Positions 35,677 through 45,193 of a stretch of DNA of 64,000 nucleotides are shown here, one piece after another (the stretch's first letter is position 1; every line of letters starts with the position of its first letter). The notes beneath the pieces are model-generated. The model was not told the origin of the DNA. It worked only from the letters and a program-made list of their open reading frames with translations, and did no database searches. The position numbers and the translations under genes were made by a program. The DNA comes from an uncultured Hyphomicrobiales bacterium (lineage in GTDB: Bacteria; Pseudomonadota; Alphaproteobacteria; Rhizobiales; Beijerinckiaceae). The stretch spans positions 1 through 64,000 of the forward strand of contig CAIUWR010000015.1 of assembly GCA_903902915.1 (NCBI GenBank), given 5' to 3'.

Positions 35677-36396
35677 TCAGATCAGTTTCAGCCCGCGCAG
35701 GCTCGCATGGCCGTTGCGTCCGATAATGATGTGATCATGCACCGAAATGCCCATGGGACCGGCGATAGCCACGATATCCTGCGTCATGCGGATATCGGCG
35801 TTGGAGGGCGTGGGGTCGCCGGAGGGGTGGTTGTGCACAAGAATGATCGCCGTGGCGCCAACCTCCAGCGCCCTGCGGATCACCTCGCGCGGATAGACCG
35901 GCGTATGGTCCACGGTGCCGACGCCCTGCACCTCATCGGTGATGAGATGGTTGCGCTTGTCGAGAAACAGGATTCGGAACGTCTCGCGATCCGCATTGGC
36001 CATGGCCGCGTGGCAATAGTCGATGACATCCTTCCAGGATCCCAGAACGGGCTTGTCCTGAATGGCCTGACGGGCGAGGCGCCGACCTGCCGCCTCGACC
36101 AGTTTGAGATCGGCGGCGACGGATTCGCCAATCCCTTTCACCTCCGTGAGCCGCTCGCGCCGCGCCCCCAGCACCCCTGACAGGGAGCCGAAGCGGGCGA
36201 TCAGCTCCTTGGCGAGGGGCTTCACATCCCGCTGGGGAATCGAGCGGAACAGCAGAAGTTCCAGAATTTCATAGTCGGGCAGGCCCTGATCGCCTGTCTC
36301 GGCGAAGCGCAAGCGCAGCCGCTCGCGATGGCCCTTGTAATGGGGCGCCTCCTCAAGGCCCGGCGGGCGGGGCTGGTCGTCCGCCCCGCGCGTCAC
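35677..36396 (-). CDS. radC: RadC family JAMM-domain protein
   Basis: A 239-residue RadC. An N-terminal helix-hairpin-helix-like segment ([15 protein letters not shown]) precedes the JAMM metalloprotease-like core with ligands H188, H190 and D201 in [15 protein letters not shown]. Despite the name, a DNA-repair role is not firmly established. GTG start at 36396 overlaps the map stop codon (GTGA), a coupling common in alphaproteobacteria. Confidence 0.93.
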   Translation of the reverse strand: MTRGADDQPRPPGLEEAPHYKGHRERLRLRFAETGDQGLPDYEILELLLFRSIPQRDVKPLAKELIARFGSLSGVLGARRERLTEVKGIGESVAADLKLVEAAGRRLARQAIQDKPVLGSWKDVIDYCHAAMANADRETFRILFLDKRNHLITDEVQGVGTVDHTPVYPREVIRRALEVGATAIILVHNHPSGDPTPSNADIRMTQDIVAIAGPMGISVHDHIIIGRNGHASLRGLKLI

Positions 36397-37223
36397 GCAG
36401 GCGCGCCAATCTGGGGGTGATGCAGCCCGCCGGGGGAGAGGGTGAAGATTTCGACGCCCGTCTCCGTCACCGCCACCGTATGTTCGAATTGCGCCGAGAG
36501 GGAGCGGTCGCGGGTGACGGCGGTCCAGCCATCGGAGAGGATCTTCACCTGCGGGCGGCCCAGATTGATCATGGGCTCGATGGTGAAGAACATGCCGGGC
36601 TTGAGAACCGGGCCTTCGCCGGGACGGCCGTAGTGGAGAATGTTGGGCTCGTCATGGAACAGCCGACCCAGCCCATGGCCGCAGAAATCGCGGACCACGG
36701 AGCAACGCTCAGCCTCCGCATAGGCCTGAATGGCCGCGCCGATGTCGCCTGTGGTGGCGCCGGGCTTCACGGCGGCGATGCCGCGCATCAGGGATTCGTA
36801 GGTGACCTGCACCAGCCGCTCCGCTCGGCGGGGAACCTCGCCCACCAGATACATGCGGCTCGAATCGCCATGCCACCCATCGACGATCAGCGTGACGTCA
36901 ATATTGACGATGTCGCCGTTGCGCATCGGCTTGTCGTCCGGAATGCCGTGGCAGACGACATGGTTGATCGAGGTGCAGATGGATTTTCGAAAGCCCCGGT
37001 AGCTCAGCGGCGCCGGATAGGCCCGGTGGTCCATGGCGAATTCGAAGGCGCGCTTGTCGATCGTCTCGGTGGTCACGCCAGGCTGGACCAGCGGCCCCAG
37101 CATGTCGAGCGCTTCCGCCGCCAGCCGTCCCGCCTTGCGCATGGCCTCAAAATCAGCGGGGCCATGCAGCTTGATTTGTCCCGTCTTGCGGGTGGGCGCC
37201 AGAGTTGCGTCGACGAAGGTCAT
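36393..37223 (-). CDS. map: Type I methionine aminopeptidase
   Basis: A 276-residue enzyme that removes the N-terminal Met from nascent proteins in the cytoplasm. Metal-site segments are visible: [19 protein letters not shown] with its two Asp, [18 protein letters not shown] with the catalytic His, FTIEPMIN and the final Glu in [23 protein letters not shown] precedes the ATG at 37223, preferred to the ATG at 37250. Four-base overlap with radC. Confidence 0.95.
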   Translation of the reverse strand: MTFVDATLAPTRKTGQIKLHGPADFEAMRKAGRLAAEALDMLGPLVQPGVTTETIDKRAFEFAMDHRAYPAPLSYRGFRKSICTSINHVVCHGIPDDKPMRNGDIVNIDVTLIVDGWHGDSSRMYLVGEVPRRAERLVQVTYESLMRGIAAVKPGATTGDIGAAIQAYAEAERCSVVRDFCGHGLGRLFHDEPNILHYGRPGEGPVLKPGMFFTIEPMINLGRPQVKILSDGWTAVTRDRSLSAQFEHTVAVTETGVEIFTLSPGGLHHPQIGAPA

Positions 37224-37322
37224 CTCATCTCCGGAATGGATCATGGGCAAGTTACACCAGTTACTAGGCCAAAGCAGCGGTTATGGAAAGATATGGCGCC
37301 GCGTTGGATGCGAATCGAGGGG

Positions 37323-38897
37323 TCATGGCGCGATTCTGTAAACGCCCGAGGCCGTCAGTTTCTCAAAATCGCTGACCAGCGCCTCGACCGTGATCGTCCA
37401 GTCGCCCGCTGCAGGCAGATAGACCGACGGAATCCGCCAGACCCCGTCATCTGACCGTCGTGCGGTCAGGATGCGCGGCTCGATCCCCAGTTGTGGGGCG
37501 GAGAGGGCGACCGTCACTTCGCGCACGGGAAGCGGCGTCGAGGCATGGTCGAACAACTCGACCCTCACGCTATTGTCCCCCCTCCGTCCCGGCTCAAGCC
37601 GAACCACCGATTTCGTATGGCCGCTCCAGATTTCCAGATCAGTCATGGTCCGCGCCTCGATCAGGGCGCGGGGCGGCGGCGTGAACCGCCACGCGGCGAC
37701 CACGGCGAAGACGCCAAGGAGCAGGGCGATCTCCAGCGCCATCGAGCCTGCGATGAGCCGCGCGGCGCCCTTTTCCGCCGCCAGCACGCGCGGCGTCGCG
37801 ATGCGCCGGTTCCACAGCGCCAGCGCCAGGAGCAGGGCGACGAGTCCCAGTTTGACGCTCAGCAGCCGACCGTAATCGGTCGTGAGAAGGGCGGCTGGCT
37901 CACGCACCTGAAAGATGGCGATCAGGCAGCCCAGGATCAGCAAAGCTTCGACCGTCACCAGCGCCACCGTCGAGAAGCGGCGCAAGGCTGCCTGAAGGGC
38001 GCTGGCGTTGGTCAGAGCCAGCCAGAGCAAGGGCGGCAGGGCGCCCGCCCAGATGGCCGCCGCCATCGTGTGCAAAAACACAGCTGGACGCATCAACCAT
38101 ACAGGGTCAGCCAGCGCCGCGTGGCCGCCAGTCGCTCGCGCGCAGCCGACGCAGAGCAGAGAGGCGCAGGCCAGCGCCTTCATGAGCTTTGCATTTCTTG
38201 TCGTTAGCGTCATTGCGGCGAAGGTGAAGGCCAGCAGCTCGAACAGCGTCATGAGAGCGAAGGACGTGCCGGAGGCCGCGCGCCACGGCGTCGCTTCCGC
38301 AAGCGAGGTCAAAGGCAGGCCCAGCAGATCCAGCCCTTGCAAGCCCACCGAGAGCAAAACCAGCGTCATGCCCGCGCCAAGGGCGGTTGCGCTGATCTTG
38401 CGGAAACCCCGCGTGGGCGCCATCGGACTGAGGAACGCGAAAAAGAACGCCATTCCCGCCCCGCCGAGCTGCAAGGCGAGGTCGAGCGCCTTCGCCGCCC
38501 AGATCCATATGGCCCGCGAGGCGCTTTCGATGGGCGCCTCGGGCGCGCGGCTCCGCGTCCCGATGGAGAAGGACAAGGATGCGCCGACCGGGTGCCCGTC
38601 CAGCGAGACCACCCGATAGCTGAAAATCTGCGTTCCCTCTGGCAGGTCTTCGGGCAGCGCCGCCACCACACGCTCGCCCTGTGATTGCAGGGCGAGGTCA
38701 TGAACCGCGCCGCTCGCGTCGATGAGGCGAAGAACCAGCGGTTGCACCGGCTCGTTGAAGCGCAGCTCGACCTTGCGCGGCGCCTGCTGCAGCGCCGCCC
38801 CCTCGCCGGGCGTGGCGGACACAAGTGCAGCATGAGCGAAGGCGGGGCCCGCAAAAGCGAGGCCCGCCAACACGGCCAGAAGCCGAAAGAGGCTCAT
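37323..38897 (-). CDS. CopC-CopD fusion copper-handling protein
   Basis: A 524-residue protein. Signal peptide 1-21 leaves His22 at the mature N terminus (HAALVSATP), followed by a CopC cupredoxin-like domain to about 115 with D100 and H102 in SLDGHPVG; the N-terminal His plus Asp-His pattern is the Cu(II) site of CopC. From about 128 there are roughly eight helices of a CopD membrane domain, then a soluble C-terminal domain of about 110 residues. Probably imports or traffics copper. It overlaps the YcnI-like gene by 4 bases. Confidence 0.88.
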   Translation of the reverse strand: MSLFRLLAVLAGLAFAGPAFAHAALVSATPGEGAALQQAPRKVELRFNEPVQPLVLRLIDASGAVHDLALQSQGERVVAALPEDLPEGTQIFSYRVVSLDGHPVGASLSFSIGTRSRAPEAPIESASRAIWIWAAKALDLALQLGGAGMAFFFAFLSPMAPTRGFRKISATALGAGMTLVLLSVGLQGLDLLGLPLTSLAEATPWRAASGTSFALMTLFELLAFTFAAMTLTTRNAKLMKALACASLLCVGCARATGGHAALADPVWLMRPAVFLHTMAAAIWAGALPPLLWLALTNASALQAALRRFSTVALVTVEALLILGCLIAIFQVREPAALLTTDYGRLLSVKLGLVALLLALALWNRRIATPRVLAAEKGAARLIAGSMALEIALLLGVFAVVAAWRFTPPPRALIEARTMTDLEIWSGHTKSVVRLEPGRRGDNSVRVELFDHASTPLPVREVTVALSAPQLGIEPRILTARRSDDGVWRIPSVYLPAAGDWTITVEALVSDFEKLTASGVYRIAP

Positions 38898-39430
38898 TGT
38901 CCGTGCGGCTTCGCTGGCAGAAGCTTCAGGCCCGGCGCCGGCGCCTTCACATCATGGGCGCTGGCCCCCTCGGCCGGAATGTCGATCCAGCGTTCTGCGC
39001 CGGTTTCGCAATCCTGCACCGCCGGGAAATAGAGGATGGTCCCCGGCGTCAGGTCGGCGGCGACCGATCCTGTGAAGACGAATTCATCATACCAGTCGTC
39101 CGGAAGCCGCCCGCCGCTCCAGATGATCTCCTTCACGCCTTCGGTCAGGCTGGCATGGGGGCCCTCATAGGTCTTGCCATAGGGCGCCTTGACCGTCTCA
39201 AGGGTCCAGCCTGCCTTGGGCATGGGTTTCACGCCGATAAAGCCCTCTGGAATGCGCACCCGCAGCCGAACGGTCGGCGATCCGGCGCAGCCATGGGGCA
39301 CGCGCAGCACGGCCTTGTAGCTGACGCCAATCTGCGCTTGCTGCGTCTCCAGCGTGACATGGGCGAGGGCAGGGGCGGCGGCGAGCGCCAGCAGCACGGC
39401 CGAAAGGCCGGTTTTCGAGAAAATAGTCAT
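38894..39430 (-). CDS. YcnI/DUF1775-family copper-binding protein
   Basis: A 178-residue exported protein: signal peptide 1-23 leaving His24 (HVTLE) at the mature N terminus, and a domain with CAGSPTVRLRVRIPEG and IIWSGG..DDWYDEF, the YcnI pattern in which N-terminal His, a Glu and a Trp bind Cu(II). Unlike many YcnI proteins it has no C-terminal membrane anchor. Its stop overlaps the CopCD start (ATGA), so the two are co-translated. Confidence 0.87.
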   Translation of the reverse strand: MTIFSKTGLSAVLLALAAAPALAHVTLETQQAQIGVSYKAVLRVPHGCAGSPTVRLRVRIPEGFIGVKPMPKAGWTLETVKAPYGKTYEGPHASLTEGVKEIIWSGGRLPDDWYDEFVFTGSVAADLTPGTILYFPAVQDCETGAERWIDIPAEGASAHDVKAPAPGLKLLPAKPHGQ

Positions 39431-39471
39431 GAATCATCTCCGATGGCGCCCGCAGGCGCGCGATGAGGTCG

Positions 39472-39888
39472 TCAGGTGAAAGTCGTCGGAGCGCGGCTTT
39501 CGGGCGGTCCGCGCTGGCCATGCGCGCGGGTCCAGGCTTCTTTGGGCGGCCCATTTTCGTGGGCGGGCGGAGAAAGGGCGGTTGGGCGCCAGACGAGGCG
39601 CGGCCACGCCGTCAGGATCGGCGTGACGGGAGGCGGGGGCAGATCGGCGCGCGTCAGGCCAAGGCAGCATTCGCCGCAGGTTTGCGATCCATGGGATGGA
39701 AGCCCCTGGTCGCTCCCATCGTTCAGGCACAGATAGTGTGGATCGGCGAGGGCGGCCTCAAGAGAGCCCGGCAGGGCGGGCAGGGGCGCCGCCAGACCGC
39801 GCAGGAGGATCGCATAGGCGAGCAGGACCACGCCGAAGGCCAGGAAGCCCCGCCGCATCCATGATCCCTGAACGAGAGCCTTGCGCAT
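39472..39888 (-). CDS. Hypothetical protein, DUF2946-like, likely copper-related
   Basis: A 138-residue protein with an N-terminal hydrophobic leader (RGFLAFGVVLLAYAILLRGLA) and a middle CLNDG...CGECCLGL segment with a CxxCC-like cluster that recalls DUF2946 proteins of copper operons. It lies 41 bases before the YcnI-like gene on the same strand. The Pro-rich C-terminal third is not recognisable. Family assignment is tentative; the copper link rests on context. Confidence 0.6.
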   Translation of the reverse strand: MRKALVQGSWMRRGFLAFGVVLLAYAILLRGLAAPLPALPGSLEAALADPHYLCLNDGSDQGLPSHGSQTCGECCLGLTRADLPPPPVTPILTAWPRLVWRPTALSPPAHENGPPKEAWTRAHGQRGPPESRAPTTFT

Positions 39889-40017
39889 GGAGCCTTGTTT
39901 AAGCCGGGCGACCGGCTGCGCGCAATAGTCGATGCGAAGGTGGCCCTTGGCCCTTTGGCCGTGCTAAGAGCCCGGACGAACGCGGGCAGGCCCGCTACGC
40001 CCCGGCCGGTATCCAGA

Positions 40018-40860
40018 ATGCAGATCGAGATGACGAGCGACACCACAGGCTACGGCAAGTTCGCGCCGACCGCCTTCATCAGAAGCCTCATCGGCGCCAC
40101 GCGGCGTTGCGACGCGAGCTGGGCAGGCAAGCGCATGGCTTTCTTTCTGCGCGGCGTCGCAGTGCGTCTGCTGGCTGGCAAGCCGGTCGACATCGAGGCC
40201 ATGGGCGCCCGGATGCGGCTCTCGCCCTATAACAACGTCTGCGAGAAGCGCATTCTCTTCACGCCGCAATATTTCGATCCGGTGGAGCGGGCCTTGCTCG
40301 CCAGCCGCATCACGCCGGACTTCGTGTTCCTTGATATCGGCGCCAATATCGGGGGCTATTCGCTCTTCGTGGCGGCCAATGCCGGACCGCGCGCGCGCAT
40401 CGTCTCCATCGAGCCGCAGCCGGAGATTTTCGAGCGGCTCGTCTACAATATCCGGCTGAACGATTTCTACAGCGTCAAGGCGCTCAACTGCGCGGTGGCC
40501 GATCTTGATGGCGAGATCACGCTGTTTGTCGCGGCGGGCAACAAGGGCGAGACGTCCATGCGCATCGTCAACGCGGATTCGGCTGGCGAGCAAATTCGCG
40601 TGCCCTCCAAGACCCTGCTCAGCATCGTCACCGAAGAGCAGTTCGAGCGCATCGACGCTGTGAAGCTGGATGTGGAAGGGGCGGAGGATCTCATCCTCGA
40701 ACCCTTCTTCCGCGAGGCGCCGGAACATCTGCGCCCCAAGCTCGTGCTGATGGAATTTTCGCATGGGCGCTGGGCCGCCGATCTCGGGCGCATCATGGCC
40801 GAGTGCGGCTATGGCGAGGTCATGCGCACCCGCACCAATGTGGCCTACGAGCGCGCCTGA
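40018..40860 (+). CDS. FkbM family methyltransferase
   Basis: A 280-residue protein with the FkbM core: [22 protein letters not shown] (SAM motif, in part), [17 protein letters not shown], and the family-typical [15 protein letters not shown]. FkbM enzymes O-methylate sugars or natural products. The start is uncertain: the frame is open from 39895, but ATG 40018 or 40030 seem more likely, neither with a strong ribosome site. Its 3' end overlaps convergent sfsA by 16 bases. Confidence 0.8.
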   Translation: MQIEMTSDTTGYGKFAPTAFIRSLIGATRRCDASWAGKRMAFFLRGVAVRLLAGKPVDIEAMGARMRLSPYNNVCEKRILFTPQYFDPVERALLASRITPDFVFLDIGANIGGYSLFVAANAGPRARIVSIEPQPEIFERLVYNIRLNDFYSVKALNCAVADLDGEITLFVAAGNKGETSMRIVNADSAGEQIRVPSKTLLSIVTEEQFERIDAVKLDVEGAEDLILEPFFREAPEHLRPKLVLMEFSHGRWAADLGRIMAECGYGEVMRTRTNVAYERA

Positions 40861-41564
40861 ACGAAGGCCGCGCGCCGCACAATCTCGATTCCTTCCGGAT
40901 CCACCTTGCACACTGCGGCAATGGCTTCGACGCCCGCCGCATGTGCCTTGGCGAAGGCGCGCGCATAAGCGGGGTCGATGTCGGCGGCGAGGCTGAATGC
41001 GTCGGCGTCCATCTGGATCAGATAGACCATGACGGCGCGTGCGCCGCCCGCCACCATATCCGCCAGCTCATCCAGATGTTTCGCCCCGCGCGCGGTCACG
41101 CTGTCGGGAAATTCGGCGAGGCCCGGCTGGCGCATCATGTGGACATTCTTGACCTCGACATAGCAGGGCGGCCCGTCATCGCGCTCCAATAGAATGTCGA
41201 CGCGGCTGTTGCGGCCATATTTCACCTCGCGGCGCAGGCGCGGCCAGGGGGCGAATTCGGGGAAGAAGCCGCTCGCGATGGCTTGCGCCACGATGGCGTT
41301 TGGATGGGCGGTGTTGATCCCGACATATTCGAGCCCACGCCCGAAATCGGCCTCCACCACCTCCCACGAATGTTTCAGCTTGCGGGTGGGACTGTCCGAC
41401 ACCGAAAGCCAGACGCGCGCGCCCGGCGCCTTCAGGCCCAGCATGGCGCCGGGATTGGCGCAGTGGGCTGTGACGGTCTCGCCGGTGTCGAGCTCGACAT
41501 CGGCCAGAAACCGCTTGTAACGCTGGATCAGGCGGCCTTGGATCAGGGGCTTGGGGAAACGCAT
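40845..41564 (-). CDS. sfsA: SfsA family DNA/RNA nuclease-fold protein
   Basis: A 239-residue SfsA protein: [20 protein letters not shown] at the N terminus, [11 protein letters not shown], and the PD-(D/E)xK-like [11 protein letters not shown]...CYVEVKNV. SfsA was described as a sugar-fermentation stimulation factor and later as a nuclease-like protein. The start at 41564 gives the conserved N terminus; upstream in-frame codons are possible. Confidence 0.93.
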   Translation of the reverse strand: MRFPKPLIQGRLIQRYKRFLADVELDTGETVTAHCANPGAMLGLKAPGARVWLSVSDSPTRKLKHSWEVVEADFGRGLEYVGINTAHPNAIVAQAIASGFFPEFAPWPRLRREVKYGRNSRVDILLERDDGPPCYVEVKNVHMMRQPGLAEFPDSVTARGAKHLDELADMVAGGARAVMVYLIQMDADAFSLAADIDPAYARAFAKAHAAGVEAIAAVCKVDPEGIEIVRRAAFVQARS

Positions 41565-41670
41565 GGCCGCAGCCTGCCCGCCCGCGCCCATGCTGGTCAA
41601 TGGACGCTGCGCCTTTTTCCTTGCGAGGCCGCGTTCGTCTCCCTAAACCTTGGGCGAGAGGGAGCCCCAC

Positions 41671-42414
41671 ATGAGCCAGGACACCATCACCGCCGCCCTT
41701 CTCGTCATCGGAGACGAGATCCTGTCGGGCCGGACCAAGGACAAGAACATCGGCTATATCGCCGAATATCTCACCAATATCGGCATCGACCTGAAAGAGG
41801 TCCGCGTGGTGCCGGATGAGATGGAGGAGATCGTCGAGGCCGTGAACCGGCTGCGCGCGCGCTATACCTATCTCTTCACCACCGGCGGCATCGGGCCGAC
41901 CCATGACGACATCACCGCCGACGCGATTTCGCAGGCGCTGGGCATCCCGCTTTATGAAGATCCGCGCATCATCGCGGCCATGCTGGAGCGCCTGAAGCCG
42001 GAGGATCTGAACGAGGCGCGCCGCCGCATGGCGCGCATCCCCGTGGGCGCGGAGCATGTAGTCAATCCCATCTCGAAAGTGCCCGGCTTCCGGATCGAGA
42101 ATGTCATCGTGATGGCCGGCGTGCCCTCCATCATGCAGGCCATGCTGGACGATGTGGCCCCGCGCCTGAGCACCGGCGCGCGCATGATGATGGAGACGGT
42201 GGAGGCCACAGGCATCCCCGAAGCAACCTATGCGACCCCGTTGTCCGAAATCGCCAAGGCGCATCCCGACACGATCATCGGCTCCTATCCGCAGTTCGTG
42301 GAAGGGCGCTTCCGCAACCAGATCGTGGTGCGCTCCAAGGATGGCGCCGCCTTGCAGGCGGCCCTGGAGGCGGTGGACGCCATGTTGAAGTCCATGACGC
42401 CCACGACCCCCTGA
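41671..42414 (+). CDS. CinA/MoaB-type molybdopterin-binding domain protein
   Basis: A 247-residue protein consisting of the MoCF-binding domain of CinA: ALLVIGDEILSGRTKDKN and LFTTGGIGPTHDDITAD. The C-terminal amidase part of full CinA (about 400 residues) is absent, as in many alphaproteobacteria. Possible roles are nucleotide pyrophosphatase or a competence/damage-related function. The ATG at 41671 follows GAGAGGGAG. Confidence 0.88.
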   Translation: MSQDTITAALLVIGDEILSGRTKDKNIGYIAEYLTNIGIDLKEVRVVPDEMEEIVEAVNRLRARYTYLFTTGGIGPTHDDITADAISQALGIPLYEDPRIIAAMLERLKPEDLNEARRRMARIPVGAEHVVNPISKVPGFRIENVIVMAGVPSIMQAMLDDVAPRLSTGARMMMETVEATGIPEATYATPLSEIAKAHPDTIIGSYPQFVEGRFRNQIVVRSKDGAALQAALEAVDAMLKSMTPTTP

Positions 42415-42560
42415 GCGGGTCGTGATCGCGCCGATCCAGCTTCCGTCCACAAGCCAGCGCGGAATCGTGCGGCGCATGGACGCGGCACATGGGGATGAAC
42501 GCGGCGGCGCGCTTTCCCCTGCGCGCCCAGCTTGCTATGACGCCCCATCTGGAGGGCATC

Positions 42561-43049
42561 ATGACCGAGCAGGCACCCAAGGCGTTTCCCGTTTCCTGGG
42601 ATCAATTTCATCGTGATTCGCGCGCCCTGGCGTGGCGGTTGTCCGGTCAGGGCGCGTTCCGCGCCATCGTCTGCATCACGCGCGGGGGTCTCGTGCCAGC
42701 CGCCATCGTCGCCCGGGAGCTGGGCACCCGCGTGATCGAAACCATCTCCATCGCCAGCTATAGCGGCGGTCGGCAGGGCTCGCTGAGCATCCTCAAGGGC
42801 ATTTCGCCGGAAATCCTCGCGGAGGAGGGCGCCGGAATCCTCGTGATCGACGACCTCGTGGATACGGGCGCGACCATGAAGGTGGTGCGCGAGATGCTTC
42901 CCAAGGCCCATGTGGCCACGGTCTACGCCAAGCCGCTTGGTCGCCCGCTGGTCGATACATTCGTGACGGAAGTGTCGCAGGACACCTGGATCTATTTCCC
43001 TTGGGACCTCGAACTGTCCTACGCCAAGCCGATCATCGGCAAGGAGTGA
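42561..43049 (+). CDS. gpt: Xanthine phosphoribosyltransferase
   Basis: A 162-residue purine salvage enzyme converting xanthine (and guanine) with PRPP into the nucleotide. It has [18 protein letters not shown], where the Arg-Gly-Gly turn is typical of Gpt, and the PRPP loop [21 protein letters not shown] precedes ATG 42561. Confidence 0.93.
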   Translation: MTEQAPKAFPVSWDQFHRDSRALAWRLSGQGAFRAIVCITRGGLVPAAIVARELGTRVIETISIASYSGGRQGSLSILKGISPEILAEEGAGILVIDDLVDTGATMKVVREMLPKAHVATVYAKPLGRPLVDTFVTEVSQDTWIYFPWDLELSYAKPIIGKE

Positions 43050-43117
43050 TTTTCCTTGCAGTTTCAGGTGGTTCAGACAACATGACCGCAGCTTTCTCCA
43101 AAGTCGCGTGAGTGCTT

Positions 43118-43564
43118 ATGGCCGGACCTGAACCTACCGTCATCCATCGTCCGGCCCCCGGCGTCGCCCTGGGCGTCACCGAGGCGATGATCCACGCGCT
43201 CGTGCATGGTTTCTATGACCGTATCCGGGCCGATGCGGAACTGGGCCCGATCTTCACGGCGCAGATCGAGGACTGGGAGCCGCATCTGGCCAAGATGTGC
43301 GACTTCTGGTCGTCCATGCTCCTGATGACCAAGCGATACGATGGGCGCCCGGTACCCGCCCATCTCAAGATTCCGGATCTGGATCGCCCGCATTTCGAGC
43401 GCTGGCTCGATCTGTTCTCGAGGGCGGCGCGCGAGCTTTGCCCGCCCGACGCCGCCGCGCTCTTCATCGACCGCGCGGAGCGGGTCGCTCAATCCTTGCA
43501 GCTGTCCCTCGATTTCCATCGCGGCCTGCCGCCGCCGCTGAAGGCGCCGATCCGGGCGGGGTGA
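43118..43564 (+). CDS. Group III truncated haemoglobin
   Basis: A 148-residue globin of the group III (P) type: FYDRIRADAELGPIF with Tyr33 at B10, EDWEPHLAKMCDFWSSMLL, and a candidate proximal His92 in RPHFERWLDLF. Group III haemoglobins bind oxygen or NO, role unclear. ATG 43118 preferred over GTG 43112. Confidence 0.9.
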   Translation: MAGPEPTVIHRPAPGVALGVTEAMIHALVHGFYDRIRADAELGPIFTAQIEDWEPHLAKMCDFWSSMLLMTKRYDGRPVPAHLKIPDLDRPHFERWLDLFSRAARELCPPDAAALFIDRAERVAQSLQLSLDFHRGLPPPLKAPIRAG

Positions 43565-43570
43565 CGGGGG

Positions 43571-44413
43571 TTAGCGCGTCCCCTCGCCAAGCCCCTTCGA
43601 GGCGCCCGCCGCAAGGCCGGGCCAGGCCGCAGGCGCGCAGCCGGGCTCGGCGAGCGGGGCGGCGGGGTCGAAGTGCTGCGCCACGAAGCGCTTGCCCGTG
43701 ACGCCATCCGACAGATCGCTCGCAAGCCAGGCCATGGGCGCCGCCATGGCTGACGGCGCCACCAGCTTCGAACGGTCAGGCATGGATTCGGGCGGGATCA
43801 TGCCCGTATCCGCCGCGCCGCCGGGGATCAGCACATTCACGGTGACGCCTGTGCCCGCCAGATCATCCGCCCAACTGGCCGAGCCCGCCTCCAGCCCCGC
43901 CTTGGTCTGGCCATAGGGCATGTTGCCGCCACGCATCATGGTCGAGAAGCTCGTCGTGACATTGACGATGCGGCCCCAGCGCTGCGCGACCATATGGGGC
44001 GCCGCCGCGCGGGCCAGCAAAAACGGTCCGCGCAGATTGACGGCGACCATGTTCCACCAGCGATCCGGGTCCGCGTCCCAGAAGCGCAGGGGCTCCTCGA
44101 TGAAATTGCGCTTCATGTAGACCGGGCCAAGGCCCGCGCAGTTCACGAGCACATCCAGACGCCCGAAGGCGGCGATGGCGCGGGCGACCGCCGCCTCGCA
44201 TTGGGCGGGCTCACGCACGTCCAGATGGTGAGCGAGAATGGCGCCCTTCGCGCCTTTCGCCAGAGCCTGCGTCTCCATTAGCCCCGCCTCATCAATGTCG
44301 GCGGCCAGAACGATCGCGCCCGCCTGCGCCAGGCCCAGCGTCATGGCGCGCGCAAGGCCGGTTCCAGCGCCGGTGATCAGGCACGTTTTCCCGGTCAGAT
44401 TGATCGAATCCAT
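43571..44413 (-). CDS. Short-chain dehydrogenase/reductase (SDR)
   Basis: A 280-residue SDR: CLITGAGTGLARAM cofactor loop, LVNCAGLG, and the YGQTK catalytic pair, with a catalytic Ser likely in NVTTSFS. The C-terminal 30 residues (LAEPGCAPAAWPGLAAG) are an Ala/Pro-rich extension unusual for the family. GGAGCGG precedes ATG 44413. Convergent with the haemoglobin gene, 6 bases apart. Confidence 0.86.
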   Translation of the reverse strand: MDSINLTGKTCLITGAGTGLARAMTLGLAQAGAIVLAADIDEAGLMETQALAKGAKGAILAHHLDVREPAQCEAAVARAIAAFGRLDVLVNCAGLGPVYMKRNFIEEPLRFWDADPDRWWNMVAVNLRGPFLLARAAAPHMVAQRWGRIVNVTTSFSTMMRGGNMPYGQTKAGLEAGSASWADDLAGTGVTVNVLIPGGAADTGMIPPESMPDRSKLVAPSAMAAPMAWLASDLSDGVTGKRFVAQHFDPAAPLAEPGCAPAAWPGLAAGASKGLGEGTR

Positions 44414-44653
44414 GAAACCGCTCCGCTTTTTTTTCCAGAGTAAGGGGTCTTTCACCTGCCGGGCAAGCACGCGCGCTACACCCCTTAAATAATTCTGACC
44501 ACCACTAGCAGTTGTATTTTTTTGCTGGTACACGTAAGCGTAACGGTTCGAGATATAAGTGCTTCCGATGCGGACAGTATCTGGCGCTTAAAATCAGATC
44601 GTTGCTGTTTACGTTACGTAATGCCGTAGCGTTTTTTTACGGGAGTTGAAATA

Positions 44654-44926
44654 ATGGCAATCTCAAATCGCGGCTTTGCTTCCATGTCTGCTGAACGGCG
44701 CCGGGAAATCGCCCGGCTCGGGGGCAAGTCGGTGCCGCGTGATTCTCGCAGCTTCGCGCGCGATCCTGATTTGGCCGCCAATGCCGGCCGCAAGGGCGGC
44801 GCGAACGTGCCCAAGGCCAAGCGGTCCTTTTCGGCGGATAACCAGCTGGCCATGGACGCTGGCCGCAAGGGTGGTCTGGTGGCGAGCGCGCGTCGGCAAA
44901 AGGCTGCGGAAGATCAACAGGTCTGA
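44654..44926 (+). CDS. KGG-repeat stress-induced small protein
   Basis: A 90-residue, basic, hydrophilic protein with repeated KGG-type units: IARLGGKSVPRDSRSF, NAGRKGGANVPKAKRSF and DAGRKGGLVASARR. Proteins with this motif (GsiB/YciG-like) are induced by general stress or stationary phase; function is undetermined. Upstream is a 240-base AT-rich gap likely holding its promoter; GGGAG lies before the ATG. Confidence 0.88.
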   Translation: MAISNRGFASMSAERRREIARLGGKSVPRDSRSFARDPDLAANAGRKGGANVPKAKRSFSADNQLAMDAGRKGGLVASARRQKAAEDQQV

Positions 44927-44941
44927 GCCATCACCCGATTT

Positions 44942-44978
44942 GCTGCGTCGAGGCGCCTTCGCAGAGCCTTGACGCAGC
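44942..44978 (+). terminator. Hairpin after the KGG-repeat gene
   Basis: GCTGCGTCGAGGC (44942-44954) pairs with GCCTTGACGCAGC (44966-44978), 13 positions with one mismatch, 16 bases after the stop codon. No T tract follows. Confidence 0.55.
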
Positions 44979-45072
44979 GCACCTCTGCTCAAACGTCGCT
45001 ATCGCCGGGTTTCAGTTGCGCGAACGCCGCCTCTCGGGCAAATAGTGTCTGGCTGGCGTTTTTCCGGCGGTT

Positions 45073-45156
45073 GCGGACGTGGCGAAACTGGTAGACGCAA
45101 GAGACTTAAAATCTCTCGGGACTCCCGTGCGGGTTCGACCCCCGCCGTCCGCACCA
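45073..45156 (+). tRNA. tRNA-Leu (UAA)
   Basis: Acceptor arms GCGGACG (45073-45079) and CGTCCGC (45146-45152) pair perfectly, then A and an encoded CCA. The anticodon stem AGAGA/TCTCT encloses loop CTTAAAA, anticodon UAA. A long variable arm (GGGACTCCCGTGC) and T-arm GCGGGTTCGACCCCCGC fit a class II leucine tRNA. Confidence 0.95.
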
Positions 45157-45193
45157 GATATGGATCAGCTTGAAAGTCCCGCTGATCTCTTTC

